From assembly GCA_029449245.1 (NCBI GenBank), contig JANATF010000002.1:3658001-3722000 (forward strand): a DNA stretch of 64,000 bases. The letters are read 5' to 3'. Each line of letters opens with the position of its first letter. The first letter of the stretch is position 1. A model generated the notes under the pieces. It was given only the letters and a program-made list of their open reading frames with translations. It ran no database searches and had not been told where the DNA came from. This stretch comes from Mortierella alpina. Lineage: Eukaryota > Mortierellomycota > Mortierellomycetes > Mortierellales > Mortierellaceae. Below, piece after piece: positions 1-10,584 of the stretch. The position numbers and the translations under genes are program-made.

Positions 1-408
1 GAAGCCGCTATCGAACGCTACTACCAACTCGAGTGTCGTTTCTGTAAGGACTATGGTCATGACGACAGCACCTGCCAGGAGCTCAACGACTGGCTTGCTT
101 CGGAAGCCGCTATCGAACGCTACTACCAACTCGAGTGCCATTTCTGTAAGGAAAATGGTCATGACGACAGCACCTGCCAGGAGCTCAACGACTGGCTTGC
201 TTCGGAAGCCGCTATCGAACGCTACTACCAACTCGAGTGTCGTTTCTGTAAGGACTATGGTCATGACGACAGCACCTGCCAGGAACTCAACGACTGGCTT
301 GCTTCGGAAGTCGTTATCGAACGCTACTACAAACTCGGGTGTCATTTCTGTAAGGACTATGGTCATGACGACAGCACCTGCCAGGAACTCAGCGACTGGC
401 TTGCTTAG
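1..408 (+). CDS. 3' end of a tandem zinc-knuckle repeat protein (partial)
   Basis: Frame 1 is open from the first base of the window to TAG at 406-408. No ATG is visible, so the start lies outside the window. It encodes four consecutive 34-residue repeats starting at bases 1, 103, 205 and 307. Each contains Cys-X2-Cys-X4-His-X4-Cys (CRFCKDYGHDDSTC in repeats 1 and 3, variants in 2 and 4), the spacing of a CCHC zinc knuckle, followed by QELNDWLAS. The repeats are nearly identical in DNA; the last is the most diverged (EVVIERYYKLGC) and ends at the stop. The spacing fits zinc binding, and CCHC knuckles usually bind RNA or single-stranded DNA. No named family is recognised, so a nucleic-acid role is inference. 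Frame 1 is preferred over the other open plus frame because the Cys and His positions are strictly kept. Confidence 0.7.
   Translation, partial: EAAIERYYQLECRFCKDYGHDDSTCQELNDWLASEAAIERYYQLECHFCKENGHDDSTCQELNDWLASEAAIERYYQLECRFCKDYGHDDSTCQELNDWLASEVVIERYYKLGCHFCKDYGHDDSTCQELSDWLA
1..408 (+). repeat. 102-bp coding tandem repeat, four copies
   Basis: Four head-to-tail copies of 102 bp start at 1, 103, 205 and 307. The first three differ at only a few bases, and the fourth has more changes and ends the reading frame. The array probably continues upstream of the window. Confidence 0.95.
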
Positions 409-526
409 AAGCCACTATGGACAGCTTTAAGCATCATCAGTTTATGTATGTATATATGTATGAAAAACGAACAGGGAGAGAACAAGTTTATCATTGTCTA
501 GTATTACAGCGTTGTACGAGAGGAGT

Positions 527-1522
527 TCATTGTTTTCCGTGAGGTCCATGCGGCTTGTGGTGGCCGTTGAGTGGTGGCGAAAACGGTAGCTGGGATGATA
601 CCAGCTTTGCATGTGGTGCACGCGGGTAATTGCTGTCGTCCACTGGTTGCGAAGGCAAGAGTCGCGGCGCCGTTGCTTTTCCATGCGGTCCTCGCGCGTA
701 GTCGTCCTGGTGATGGCCTGGTTGCCAATATGAGAGTTTAGATGATATATTTGCATGGGGTCCACGGAGATGATTGCTATCGTGAGGTGGTTGCGAATGC
801 GGTTGTTGGGATGGTGCCCCCTCTTGAGGTCCACGCGGGTGGTTGTTATCGCTAGTGGGTTGCGAATATCGATCCTCGCAGTGAATGGGTTTATCCTGTT
901 GGTCGTAATTGTACGTATGGTATAGGCCAGGCTGTTGCAACTGTTCGTGCTGATGATGAGGGTGCTGTTGCTGGTGATGTGGGTGTAGATGGTGATAATG
1001 ATGTTGAGCCAGCGGCGGTGAGCATATGGGTACAGCAGCCACCACCACAGCATCCATAGTCGCCGGATGTGCTGCGGTGTGCTTGCCAGGATCCAAGGCG
1101 ATCTTGTCGTTCTGAAACCCAGTAGAGGCTACAAGTTCCTTAAGCATATGGCCGATTCTGGCGGGTGTCTGCTGCCTCCTGCGCCAGACAAGAAAGACAA
1201 CCAAGATCACAAGGACGCCAGCAACCGCGCCAACACTGGCTCCTGTGATTGACCCTATCGACAACGCATTTGGGCCGGCGCTCCCTCCTTGATGCGGCGA
1301 AGTGGATGGTGAGAGCGTGCCGGCTGCTGAAGATGTCGCTGAGGGTGTAGGAGACGCCATATGAACTGAAGTGGTTGAAGGAGGCATTGGAGTAGGGTGA
1401 AGTTTTGGGATAAGGGTTTGAGAGAGATTGTGAAGGAACGAGGAAAGAGACGCGGGATGAAGCAGCAGTGTAGCTGGCACCAGAAGTGTGCCAGCAAGAG
1501 CAGAAGAATGAGGCGGGTACAT
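527..1522 (-). CDS. single-pass membrane protein with Ser/Thr-rich ectodomain and His-rich repeat tail
   Basis: Unspliced frame of 331 residues from the ATG at 1522. An upstream GTG-initiated extension is ignored. The start gives a plausible signal peptide (MYPPHSSALAGTLLVPATLL). About 80 Pro/Ser/Thr-rich residues follow, then one membrane helix (ASVGAVAGVLVILVVFLVW) ending in a stop-transfer RRR. The cytosolic part has a His/Gln-rich run and four or five degenerate units of about 24 residues, each containing RGPH, RGPQ, RAPH or HGPH. Similar tails occur in Mortierella membrane proteins whose ectodomains are Kelch-like (recalled knowledge, not checked here). No Kelch domain is present, so this could be a short stand-alone receptor or a truncated relative. 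Ligand unknown. It converges with the zinc-knuckle gene (118 bp between stops). Confidence 0.6.
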   Translation of the reverse strand: MYPPHSSALAGTLLVPATLLLHPASLSSFLHNLSQTLIPKLHPTPMPPSTTSVHMASPTPSATSSAAGTLSPSTSPHQGGSAGPNALSIGSITGASVGAVAGVLVILVVFLVWRRRQQTPARIGHMLKELVASTGFQNDKIALDPGKHTAAHPATMDAVVVAAVPICSPPLAQHHYHHLHPHHQQQHPHHQHEQLQQPGLYHTYNYDQQDKPIHCEDRYSQPTSDNNHPRGPQEGAPSQQPHSQPPHDSNHLRGPHANISSKLSYWQPGHHQDDYARGPHGKATAPRLLPSQPVDDSNYPRAPHAKLVSSQLPFSPPLNGHHKPHGPHGKQ

Positions 1523-2084
1523 TCGCCTCCGTTGCCTATGCAGGGGCACAAATAGTATCAGCACAAGTGCATCTCAAGGTAATGTCCAGTTTCACCGTTC
1601 TGTCACACACACACCCTCGGCGCTACTGTCAAGGCAATAAGAGTGTCCCATGTAAAAATAATATAGCCCACCTCGAGCTGAGCGTCGTTCACATATGAAG
1701 CACATGCACACCTGTACCCGCTGCGTGCCCTTGGTGTGGTCTGAGTCAATGGCCACACAGGCGCCTTGCAGAAAAAGTGCGTCTTGGAGCCATCTCGGCG
1801 CGCGGAATGATGCATCCATCGATCGACGCGTAGAGTGACCGAGACAGGCCACGAAAAAAAAATGAGACCAGAAACCTGGCGCATGAGGGAGGGCACTTCC
1901 CTACACCACCCCACAACTGGGTAGCCATCGCTGCCATTCTTGCTTGTTGTTCACTTCCCTCGTTTCTTACTCCACCTGCATCGCGCTTTTGTCTATCGTC
2001 AACTACACTGACCCACTGCTGCTGCTCTGCAACAGACACCTTGACACGCATACCTCTTTTTTTCCTAATACGACACCTTCCACC
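1523..2084. promoter_or_regulatory. divergent intergenic region
   Basis: 562 bp lie between the minus-strand membrane-protein start and the plus-strand Tvp15-like start, so the promoters of both genes should be here. A CT-rich stretch precedes the plus-strand ATG. No distinct regulatory motif was identified. Confidence 0.4.
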
Positions 2085-3023
2085 ATGGCTCAAGGCGCTA
2101 CTCTTTTCCGCTTGCTGAACATTGTTGTTGGTATGACAAGGATAGACGTTGCCACCTTGAGAATGGATCGTTCGGACGAGTCCTAACGCTTTTCCATTCA
2201 CACCCAAATCCATGTGCTGCACACAGCCTTCCTGTTGATCCTCGGAGGCATCATCCTCTTTGTCGAGATCGGATCATGGAACTCTGGCATTCTCGGCGTC
2301 TTTGTCGTGTAAGCTAACAGCAGTAGTGGATTTGCAGCAACACCCTCCCACCATGTAACGCGCTCTATCTTCCCCAGTCTAACACATATACCTTTCGGAC
2401 ACCAGCGCTTTCGGAATTTTGACCTTGGTACTCGAGTTCACAATTCCAGAGTCGATCGTGTACAACATGGGTTTCATGTTCTCGATGCTCGGACGCGGTA
2501 TCTGTAAGAGCCCCAGTGCATATAAAAAACGAGAAAGATATCACACATGATGCCGTATCTTGACTGCCCTACTCACAGATGTACCTCTTGTTGTACCCAT
2601 GCTGTCTCTGTCCGCGCAAAACAGTTTATGTTTGGTAAGTTGTGTGCAGTCATCTGCAGCCCGACAGAATTCTCATATCACTGTGAAGCACGCCTCGACT
2701 CACTGACAAAGCTTTTGGTGCTGTCCACTCATAGCATGGGTCTGCTTTGTCTGTCATGGAGGTGGTTCAACATCCTGGTCGGGTGCATTATCATGGTCAT
2801 TGGATTCTTTTACGTCGGCATGCACTTCAAGGGCGCAACCCCCTCAAACTCCATGTCGGCCGTTCCAAACACTTCGGGCACCAATCTGAATGTCGGCTAT
2901 GGCAACAGCACATCGCAGTATAACGACCGCCAACCCGAAGATCTTCAGCCCAACATGTCCCAATCTTACTCGACTTATCAGAATCCCCATCCTGACACCT
3001 CCTATGACACGTCTCGCGCATAA
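2085..3023 (+). CDS. small multi-spanning membrane protein, COPI-associated/Tvp15-like
   Basis: Exons read 2085-2130 (MAQGATLFRLLNIVV), 2227-2308 (AFLLILGGIILFVE), 2406-2503 (AFGILTLVLEFTIPES, then GFMFSMLGRGI), about 2579-2634, and a last exon starting at about 2712 or 2735 and ending at the TAA. The joined protein has hydrophobic segments in each exon, the last being FNILVGCIIMVIGFFYVGM, followed by a polar Ser/Asn/Gln-rich tail. A membrane segment with an acidic residue followed by GRG resembles the COPI-associated protein family (Tvp15), which acts in Golgi membranes. The splice pattern around 2504-2735 is unsettled: the best-looking acceptor (at 2735) puts the last exon out of frame, while one at 2712 keeps it. 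Family assignment is moderate; exon 4 is uncertain. Confidence 0.55.
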
Positions 3024-3208
3024 TATGTGCCGTCCGTCATTGATAGTCATGCAGTGTCAACTCCAGTTAGTCTTTTGTTTCTGAACACATAATAATGTTG
3101 TTTTCTGTGTTGGATCACCTTTGTGTCCTTTTTAATATGACAAGGGGATTGACTATGCCGGGTCCGGATGCTCAGTGAACAAAAATGATGAACGCGCGTG
3201 TGTTGCCT

Positions 3209-5456
3209 TTATACGGTCGATTTCATGGCCTTCTTGATGATCTCCTCCGCCTCGTCGAGGTCGTCGGGCAGGGCGATCATCTTGCGATCGAAATGCGCCT
3301 CGATCTCGTTCATGACGAACATACTCTTTTGGTCATGAACAAAGTTGACTGACACTCCTGTGCGGCCAAAGCGTCCTGTACGTCCGATACGGTGCAGGTA
3401 AGTCTCGGGATCAGGGCGTCCATCCTGATCCGTGGGCATATCGTAGTTGACGACCATGTTGACGTTGGCAATGTCGATACCACGGGCAATCACGTTGGTG
3501 GTGATCAGAACTTTGGACTTGCCGGCACGGAACGAGTCAATCACATCATCACGCTGTGCAGTCTCCAGTTTTCCGTGCAATGAAACCACAGCGTGGTGCT
3601 TCTCTGACATCTTTTTAGCAATCTCGTCAGCAGTATCACGTCTCTGTAGAGGCAAGCGCAAAAACATTGTTAGCGATGGTCGCATCAAGTGGCTCTGCAT
3701 ATACAAACAATATCTCTCCCTATCAACGATCCTCAGCAAATACCTTGACAAAGATAATACTCTGGCTGACAGTGAGCAATGAGTAGAGACCAACGAGAAT
3801 GTCATACTTTCTGTTCTTGGTGTCCTTGATCTGGTTGCGGCAGTCGACGTAGAACTGCTTGATGCCGTCAACAGAGAGCTCTTCAGGCTTGAGTGTGATC
3901 TGGTTGGCGTTGGGTGCAATCTCCTCTGCAAATCGACGGACACGGTCAGCCCAGGTGGCGGAGAACAAGACAACCTGGCAGTCCTTGGGCAAAAATCTAT
4001 GCAGTTGCGCACGAGGTGGGCATTCATTAATCCTGGGTTGCAGAGGCCGTGTTTGCAATAAAGCAATCAACGCGCACAGCTTCGTCGAGCACTGCTATGG
4101 GTGGATGCTTACCTCTTGAGACTGCGACTCTGCTCACCAAGTCCCTGCTGGTCCAACATATTGTCTGCCTCGTCCAAAACATAGAGGCGAATGTTCTTGG
4201 GATCAAGCTGGCGACGTTTGATGAGATCCGATACAGTGCCTGGGGTGCCAACAATGACGTGCGATGTGATCTTCTGAGGCAAAGTCTCGTCCTTGATAGC
4301 CTTGGCTGTAGTCACCTGCGTAAATTTGCCCATCTCCTGAATGACCTCCATGGTCTGACGCGCCAACTCTCGAGAAGGAGAGAGAACCAGGGCCTATGAC
4401 AAGAGTTTCCGCACCGGTATAGTATCAGCATTTATACATGCTACATCCATTGGGAGGAGGTGTTTGGCACTCCCCTGGCACAGTTCGTTTACCTGGGGTG
4501 CGTGGAGATCGTAGTTGATGCGGCTCAAAATGGTGAGAGCAAAAGCCGCTGTCTTTCCTGTTCCTGACTGCGACTGAGCAATCATGTTCCGTGGACTGAG
4601 GGGTGTGTAGGTAAAGCGTAAGGGAATAAGTATACGCCGTTCACAAGCTTGTAGAAGAAAAGCAACCTTGGAGTGCTCCAGACCGCCCAACTTACGGATT
4701 CTCCAGAAGAAGAGGAAGAGCGCGCTCCTGGATCTTGGAGGGCTTGGCGAACTTCATGTTGTAGATTCCCTTGAGGAGATCCTCGTGGCTGGCAAGAATG
4801 TCCATACAAAATTGGTTAGGTCTGTCTGGCTAGATCCTTTGATGCCCGTGTTGATAACAGCTGCAGTACTTACAGACCCAGATCCTCGAACGACTTGATA
4901 GAATAAAGCGGCGAGTTGGCATCTTTCTGCTGATCCGCCAGTTTCACTACGACGCTGTAGGATGACTCGAGCAAGTCGGTAGCTCTCTCCTCGGCGGAGA
5001 CGACGTCTATAGCATGCATGGAGAAGTTTTGCGTGTTGAGTTGGTGGGGTTGGTGCGTAGGGGGCGCTCTCAGATGGGCCAGCGTGAAGAGTCAGAAGAG
5101 AAGTAGACAGTACCAACAGCAGCATCCGCGCTTTCCTCGGTTCCAGTTGAGAGGTTCTCCAGCTTGGAGGTGATGACTAACATGTGGAGAAGCGATGCTG
5201 TCAACAATCATGCGATTATGCAGCACAAAGTTATGTCTGGACAGAAAAGTCAAAAGTCGAACGTCAAATTCACTGCGATGCTAACCTTCGTCAACAGTGC
5301 TGGTGGCTACAGGCAGTCAGTTCCAGGGACAAAGGGCGAGAGGTAAGAGGTAGCAGGACGAGAGCAGGAGGGTGAGCATCCCATGGCTGTCCAATGCAAT
5401 CTGTCCGTGGCGAAGAGTCTTTGGGTTTGCTGCATACCTGGTTCGGTGGAGGCCAT
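3209..5456 (-). CDS. DBP5: DEAD-box ATP-dependent RNA helicase Dbp5
   Basis: DEAD-box helicase that remodels mRNPs at the cytoplasmic face of the nuclear pore (with Gle1/InsP6 in the known family) and also acts in translation termination. Exons from the start: 5456-5438 (MASTEP), 5176-5114, 5006-4874 (the Dbp5-type [14 protein letters not shown] lead-in), 4821-4696 (Q-motif [12 protein letters not shown]), then exons with Walker A (QSQSGTGKT), [27 protein letters not shown], and a last exon from about 3651 to the TAA at 3209-3211 with RGID and [11 protein letters not shown]. The ending [12 protein letters not shown] and the N-terminal lead-in identify Dbp5/DDX19 rather than eIF4A. All catalytic motifs are present. 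About eight exons. Confidence 0.93.
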
Positions 5457-5832
5457 GATGGAGAGTGTCGATAAATAAAAGGATGAGGGCTGAGCGGGTG
5501 GAGCGCAAGAGAGGAAGAGACGCGAGCTGGCGATGAGCGGTGTCTATGGGAGGGAAAGCGGAGATGTGGAGTGCAAACGAACAGAGGAAACGAAAAAAAA
5601 AAGTGCTTTGCCCCTGGTGGCGGCCAGGCAGGACCGCATTTTGATGCTGCAAGCAGGGCGGAGTGCGCCAGAGTGCACGCGCCGCCAGCACAACGTCAAC
5701 AAATGACTCCAAGCCACCCACTCTTTTTTTTTCTTTTGTGAACGGCTTCTTGCTTGACACTCTCTGCGATAAGAAGCTCCTCTTGTCCGTCGCTCTTGAA
5801 CCTCATTACATCCATCCCTACAACCAGCTGTC

Positions 5833-7950
5833 ATGACCTCCATAGAGCAGCCAGCGGAGCAACAGCAGCAGCAGCAGCAACAGCCCAAGCAGGAGGTCGA
5901 CGACATTGTCAGCCTAGACAGCGAAGACATGAGCGACTATGACTTCGACAGCGATGACCTCAACAACCCGGAGGACGAGCTGAACGACTATGATGGCTGG
6001 GATAACGCCACTGGAGGTACAGCCCACCTTTGTCTGGATCGCTGCTTCGACCCCCCTTCGGCCGTAAGAAAGTAGACTCTTGGGACTCACAAGACTTTTT
6101 CCTTCCCTCTTGAATCACTTTCACTGTAGACTTCACAAAGCAGTATAACCGTCTTCGCCAAAAGCTGCAGCCCAACAAGTCCACCAACCCTGTCGTTTCT
6201 GCGCCTGCTGCCAATCAGCCCCGCAAGGTGGTCGCCCCCAAAAAGGCCGATGTTGCCCAGCAAAAGGACGAAGATTCCCTCATGCTGGGAGACCAGATCG
6301 ACGCCCTCAGCTCTAAATTCGAAGGCAGACTCCATCTGGGAGAGCACAGCGTGTCCTCGCCAGTGGCAGAGCTCAAGATGGGTAGCAAAAAGGCCGCCGG
6401 AGACAGGTATGAGACGTATGGCCGCCTTTATCAAATGGCTCCGACATAAAAGCTCTTCCCTGACAATCAACCTTTTTCTTTTTTCATTGAATACATTAGG
6501 ACAAAGAACACGGACAAATCCGATCGTGCGACCTCTGATCAGGTCCTGGATCCCCGTACTCGTATCATCTTGTTCAAGATGCTGAACAGGAACATCATCT
6601 ACGAGGTCAACGGTTGTATCAGTACAGGAAAGGAGGTGAGTCTTTGTTCCTTGACTTGCGACTCTATGATTGCCTGTATGTATTTATGATTACAGAGCTT
6701 GATGCTAATGTACCTTTGTCGCATGATAGGCCAACGTATACCACGCAAGGACCGAGACAGGAGAACATCGAGCCATCAAGATCTACAAAACCTCGATTCT
6801 GGTGTTCAAGGACAGAGATCGCTATGTGTCTGGAGAATACCGATTCCGTCATGGATACAACAAGAGCAACCCACGTAAGATGGTCAAGATCTGGGCTGAA
6901 AAGGAGATGAGGAACTTGAAGCGCATCCACCAGGCTGGTATCCCATGTCCAGAGCCCTTGGTCCTGCGCATGCACGTCCTCGTCATGGGCTTTTTGGGCG
7001 ACAAGAACGGCTGGGCTTACCCACGACTCAAGGATGCTCAGATTGATACGGATCGGTACCCAGCACTTTATTTCCAACTGGTCAAGTACATGCGCATCAT
7101 GTATCAGACCTGTCATCTCGTACACGCGGATCTGAGCGAGTACAACATCCTGTACCACTCACGCACGCTCTATATCATTGATGTCTCTCAGTCGGTCGAG
7201 CATGATCACCCTCACGCCTTCAACTTTTTGCGCATGGACATCACCAACGTCTCGGACTATTTCAGGAGAAAGCGTGTGGCGGTCATGGGCCAGAAGGAGC
7301 TGTTTGACTTTATCACGGATGTTAGCATTGAGATGACCGAAGAGGCCATGGACAACGAGCTGGAGAGGATCCAAAACAGCCTACCAGTCAATGAGACCGA
7401 GGAGGAGGCAGAGAAGCGCAAGGTCGACGATGCTGTATTCACTCAGTCCTACATTCCCCGTCATTTGGAGGAGGTCATTGATGTGGAGAGAGACGTGCGC
7501 AAGGTTCTGGAGGGCAACACGGAGGAACTGCTCTACACAAAGATGACTGGAATCAAGGATGTGGATGAGCGGCCCAAGGCTTTAGAGGCACGGATGGATA
7601 GCAAAGGGCACGAGGACGAGGATCAGCAAAAGGTGACAAGGACAAAGTCGTCAAAGTCAAAAAAACAGGCTGAAGAGAAAGAAGAGGAGGACGAGGAGGT
7701 AGAGGACGGGGAGGAGGACGAGGAGGATGAGGAGGACGACGACGAAGATGATGATGACGAGGACGAGGACGAGGACGACGAGGACGACGAGTTTAGGAAG
7801 CAGGCACGCGGCAAGCGGAATGAGGACAAGGATGCCAAGAAGGAGCGCAAGCTCAAGTCGAAGGAGGAGGCCCGCGAGAAGCGCAAGAACAAGATCCCCA
7901 AGGCGGACAAGAAGCGCAAGGTCAAATCGACGTCGTCGAAGAAGAAGTAG
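5833..7950 (+). CDS. RIO1: atypical protein kinase/ATPase Rio1
   Basis: RIO-family kinase needed for late cytoplasmic maturation of the 40S ribosomal subunit. Exons 5833-6016, 6130-6406, 6500-6635 and 6730-7950 join to 605 codons. The N-terminus is Gln-rich then acidic. The RIO1 core includes the P-loop-like ISTGKEANVYHA, the ATP lysine in AIKIYKTS, the signature [20 protein letters not shown], the catalytic loop [10 protein letters not shown] and the metal-binding [13 protein letters not shown]. The C-terminus is an unbroken Glu/Asp block (about 7680-7790) followed by a Lys/Arg-rich end. Start: the only ATG in frame before the Gln run. The acidic and basic tail blocks are longer than I would expect for the family; their function is not visible. 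Confidence 0.96.
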
Positions 7951-8054
7951 AGTCACGTGGAATAAACTAGAATGACAAGTTGACACAAGGCCGGGGATCC
8001 GTTGATTGATTGATCTTCTCACTCTGCCTCACCGGATCAGCAAACCTCATCGCC

Positions 8055-9610
8055 ATGGCCAACACAATCACCGTCCCCACTGCAGCCGACATGCACATCC
8101 ACCTGCGACAGGGCACCCTCATGACCATGGTCACCCCTGCTGTCGCCGAGGGCGGTGTCTCGATCTGCTATGTCATGGTAACCAAGCTCAGCTGCCAGCT
8201 CCGAAGTTGGGCGTGTGTGTCGCATTGCTCGGAGCACCGGTCCATGGAGCTTGTCTAACCCCACAGCCCAACACAAACCCTTGCTGGCATTCGTTCTTAA
8301 TAGCCCAACCTCCAGCCCACAATCTCCAACACCGAGATGGCTTTGGCCTACAAGGCCGAGCTTGAGCAGCTGGCGCCCAAGGTGACCTTCCTCATGTCTC
8401 TCTATCTCAACCCTGCCTTGACGCCCGAGGAGATCAGGAAGGCAGCCAAGGCCGGAGTTCGCGGTACGGGAGGGATCCCGATCCCCTTGGACAAGAATAC
8501 TAAGGGATATCGCGTTTTTTGAAGCTTCTTGGAGACAGACCAAGTCGAGTACTGACGTTTTCGTTCGTATGCTGTCTTTTGTACGACAGGAGTCAAGTCC
8601 TACCCCCGCGGTGTCACGACCAACAGCGAGTCTGGTATCGAGAGCTACGACGTATACTACCCAGTCTTCCAGGCCATGGAGGAGGAGGGTATGGTCCTCA
8701 ACCTGCACGGAGAGATCCCCAGTGATCCCGAGAAGGCAAGTCTCAAGAGAGAACAAGTGGAAACACCACTCCAACACCAACGGAGCTGTACTGCTTGCTG
8801 GCATGAGCTGCACAACAACGGACCCTGTGCCTAACAAACTGTCACTTATTTACGCTCATGTAGAATGTCTGCGTCATGAACGCTGAAGAAAAGTTCTTGG
8901 GCCACCTCAAGGAGATTCACCTTGCGTTCCCCAAGCTAAAGATCATTCTGGAGCATGCGACCACTGAGGCAGCGGTCAACATGGTCAAGTCTTTGGGCGA
9001 CACTGTTGGCTGCACCATCACAGTCCACCATCTTCAGCTTATTGTGGATGATTGGGCTGGCAAGTGCCACAACTTTTGCAAGCCTGTCGCAAAGTTCCCA
9101 AGCGACAGAGCTGCTCTCCGCAACGTGGTCAAGGAAGGTACGAAGCTATGCGATATGATATGTCCTATGCGTTTCAGATGGTATGATGGTATATTTCCAG
9201 GGTACTTTTGTACGTTGGTTGGCTGACGAGCTGCAATCCTCTCTATGACATCAGGACACCCTCGCTTCTTCCTTGGAACGGACTCTGCACCCCATCCATC
9301 TCACAGGAAGGAGGGACCAGAGTCATGCGCAGGAGTGTTTACGACACCATTGGTCCTCCCTTACCTTGCTACGATCCTCGAGTCATTCGGAGCCTTGGAC
9401 CGCCTCCAGGGCTTTGCATGCGACTTTGGCCGCAAGTTTTACGAGGTCAAGGATGAAAAGTGGGTGGGCCAGGTCAAGCTGGAGCGCGAGTCATGGGCGG
9501 CGCCCGCCAAGTACTCGTTTGGTGGTGAGGGCATTGAGGGTGAGAAGGGGGACGTCGTTCCGTTTATGGCAGGAAAGACCCTGGGGTGGAAGATTGCATC
9601 GATTGAGTAA
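8055..9610 (+). CDS. URA4: dihydroorotase (class II, pyrimidine biosynthesis)
   Basis: Catalyses reversible cyclisation of carbamoyl aspartate to dihydroorotate, the third step of UMP synthesis; cytosolic binuclear zinc enzyme. Exons 8055-8177, 8304-8463, 8590-8735, 8864-9137 and 9255-9610 give 352 residues, the usual size of monofunctional PyrC/URA4. Visible ligands and motifs: HIHLRQG (two metal histidines and the substrate arginine), YVMPNLQPT, the carboxylated lysine in VKSYPRG, LNLHGE, LEHATT, and the catalytic aspartate in LGTDSAPHP. Exon 3 ends AAG followed by GCAAGT, so intron 3 (8736-8863) is a GC-AG intron. With GC accepted the frame runs on into NVCVMNAEEKF; no GT alternative keeps it. 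Confidence 0.95.
8736..8863 (+). other. GC-AG intron in URA4
   Basis: Donor AAG|GCAAGT and acceptor TAG|AATGTC. The donor matches the strong consensus expected when GC replaces GT, and the flanking exons join in frame to conserved dihydroorotase sequence. Confidence 0.85.
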
Positions 9611-10584
9611 ACGAGTGGGATGTTGTCGTTGGGTCTAGGAGAGAGCTATTTATATGACTCTTGCGAGATAGAAAGACAATTTTATTGCAGCGCTGCGGGT
9701 ACCTGTCTGTGTCTCTACAATACGGTACGGGAGTAAAGTATGTCGTGCTTTGGGAATTGCGTGGTGTTGCGTGTGGATAACGTGGGCGATGGCACAATTT
9801 CAGCTGTCGAGTGAGCACAACAGCGGCCTGAGTTGGTCCAGGTATTGGGGCAAATGGGAAATGAATGTTCACAAGTACGCTGGAGTTGGTGCAGCCTTTG
9901 ATGGTGCTCTTGCAACGAGGTGCCCATCTGGCCAGAAGGTGCAACTCGGCCCTTTGTGTGTGGCCTGCCTGCCCCAGCGTCTGCCAAGTGGCACAACGTC
10001 AGCAAGAGGACAGGGGGTGGAGAAGAAGACAGAAGAAAAAGGAACTGCGGCTGCCTGCGGCCAGAGAGAGTCGCAGTCGTTTTGTTTGCTGCGACAGGTG
10101 CTTTTGTCCCGCGCACCTGTACGGTCGAGTGGACTGGACGGATGCATGCAGCACGCAACGAGGGACAGGCGAAGACAGGCGAAGAGAGGCCAAGAGAGGC
10201 CAAGAGAGGATGTGCGCTGTCTGGTGGCGAGGATGGCGAGTGGTCAACTGAAAAAGGGTGGTCGGGTCGTGTGCAGGCAGGGCACAGTGCGCTGTTCCTC
10301 ATGGTGATCCACGGCAAATAAGGTTGCGTGCGGGCACATGAGGCCGCGCGATAGTTTAAATCAGCGCTGCTGCCCTGCTGTCCGCTTCGCTTCTTTCTTC
10401 TCTTCCTCATTCTTTTCTCCTCATCCCCATTCCCTGCTCTTGCTCTTCGTCTTTGTCGTCTTCTTCTTCTTCTTTATTCTTCTTCTTCTGTCCTCCCCTT
10501 TTTTTCTCCCCATTCGCTCCTCGTTTCCCAATCCCATCCCTCCCCCCCATCCACACGTCTCTCCCCCCATGCGAGCAGAGCAAC
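9611..10584. other. intergenic region, no gene seen
   Basis: Follows the URA4 stop and leads into the plus-strand gene at 10585. It holds a short imperfect repeat of about 10 bp (GACAGGCGAA/GAGAGGCCAA, about 10163-10208) and a CT-rich run (about 10380-10560) immediately before the ATG that looks like promoter or 5' UTR. Confidence 0.5.

Noticed and set aside
53-430. Plus-strand open frame in the alternative frame of the zinc-knuckle repeats
   Set aside because: It is Ser/Thr/Arg-rich repeat translation without Cys/His pattern. Frame 1 carries the conserved zinc-knuckle spacing.
7623-7925. Antisense poly-Ser frame over the RIO1 tail
   Set aside because: It is the complement of the Glu/Asp-coding block of RIO1.
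10453-10584. Upstream ATG of the acidic protein
   Set aside because: The added stretch is Ser/Phe/Pro low complexity coded by a CT-rich leader. The start at 10585 begins an ordered-looking segment.
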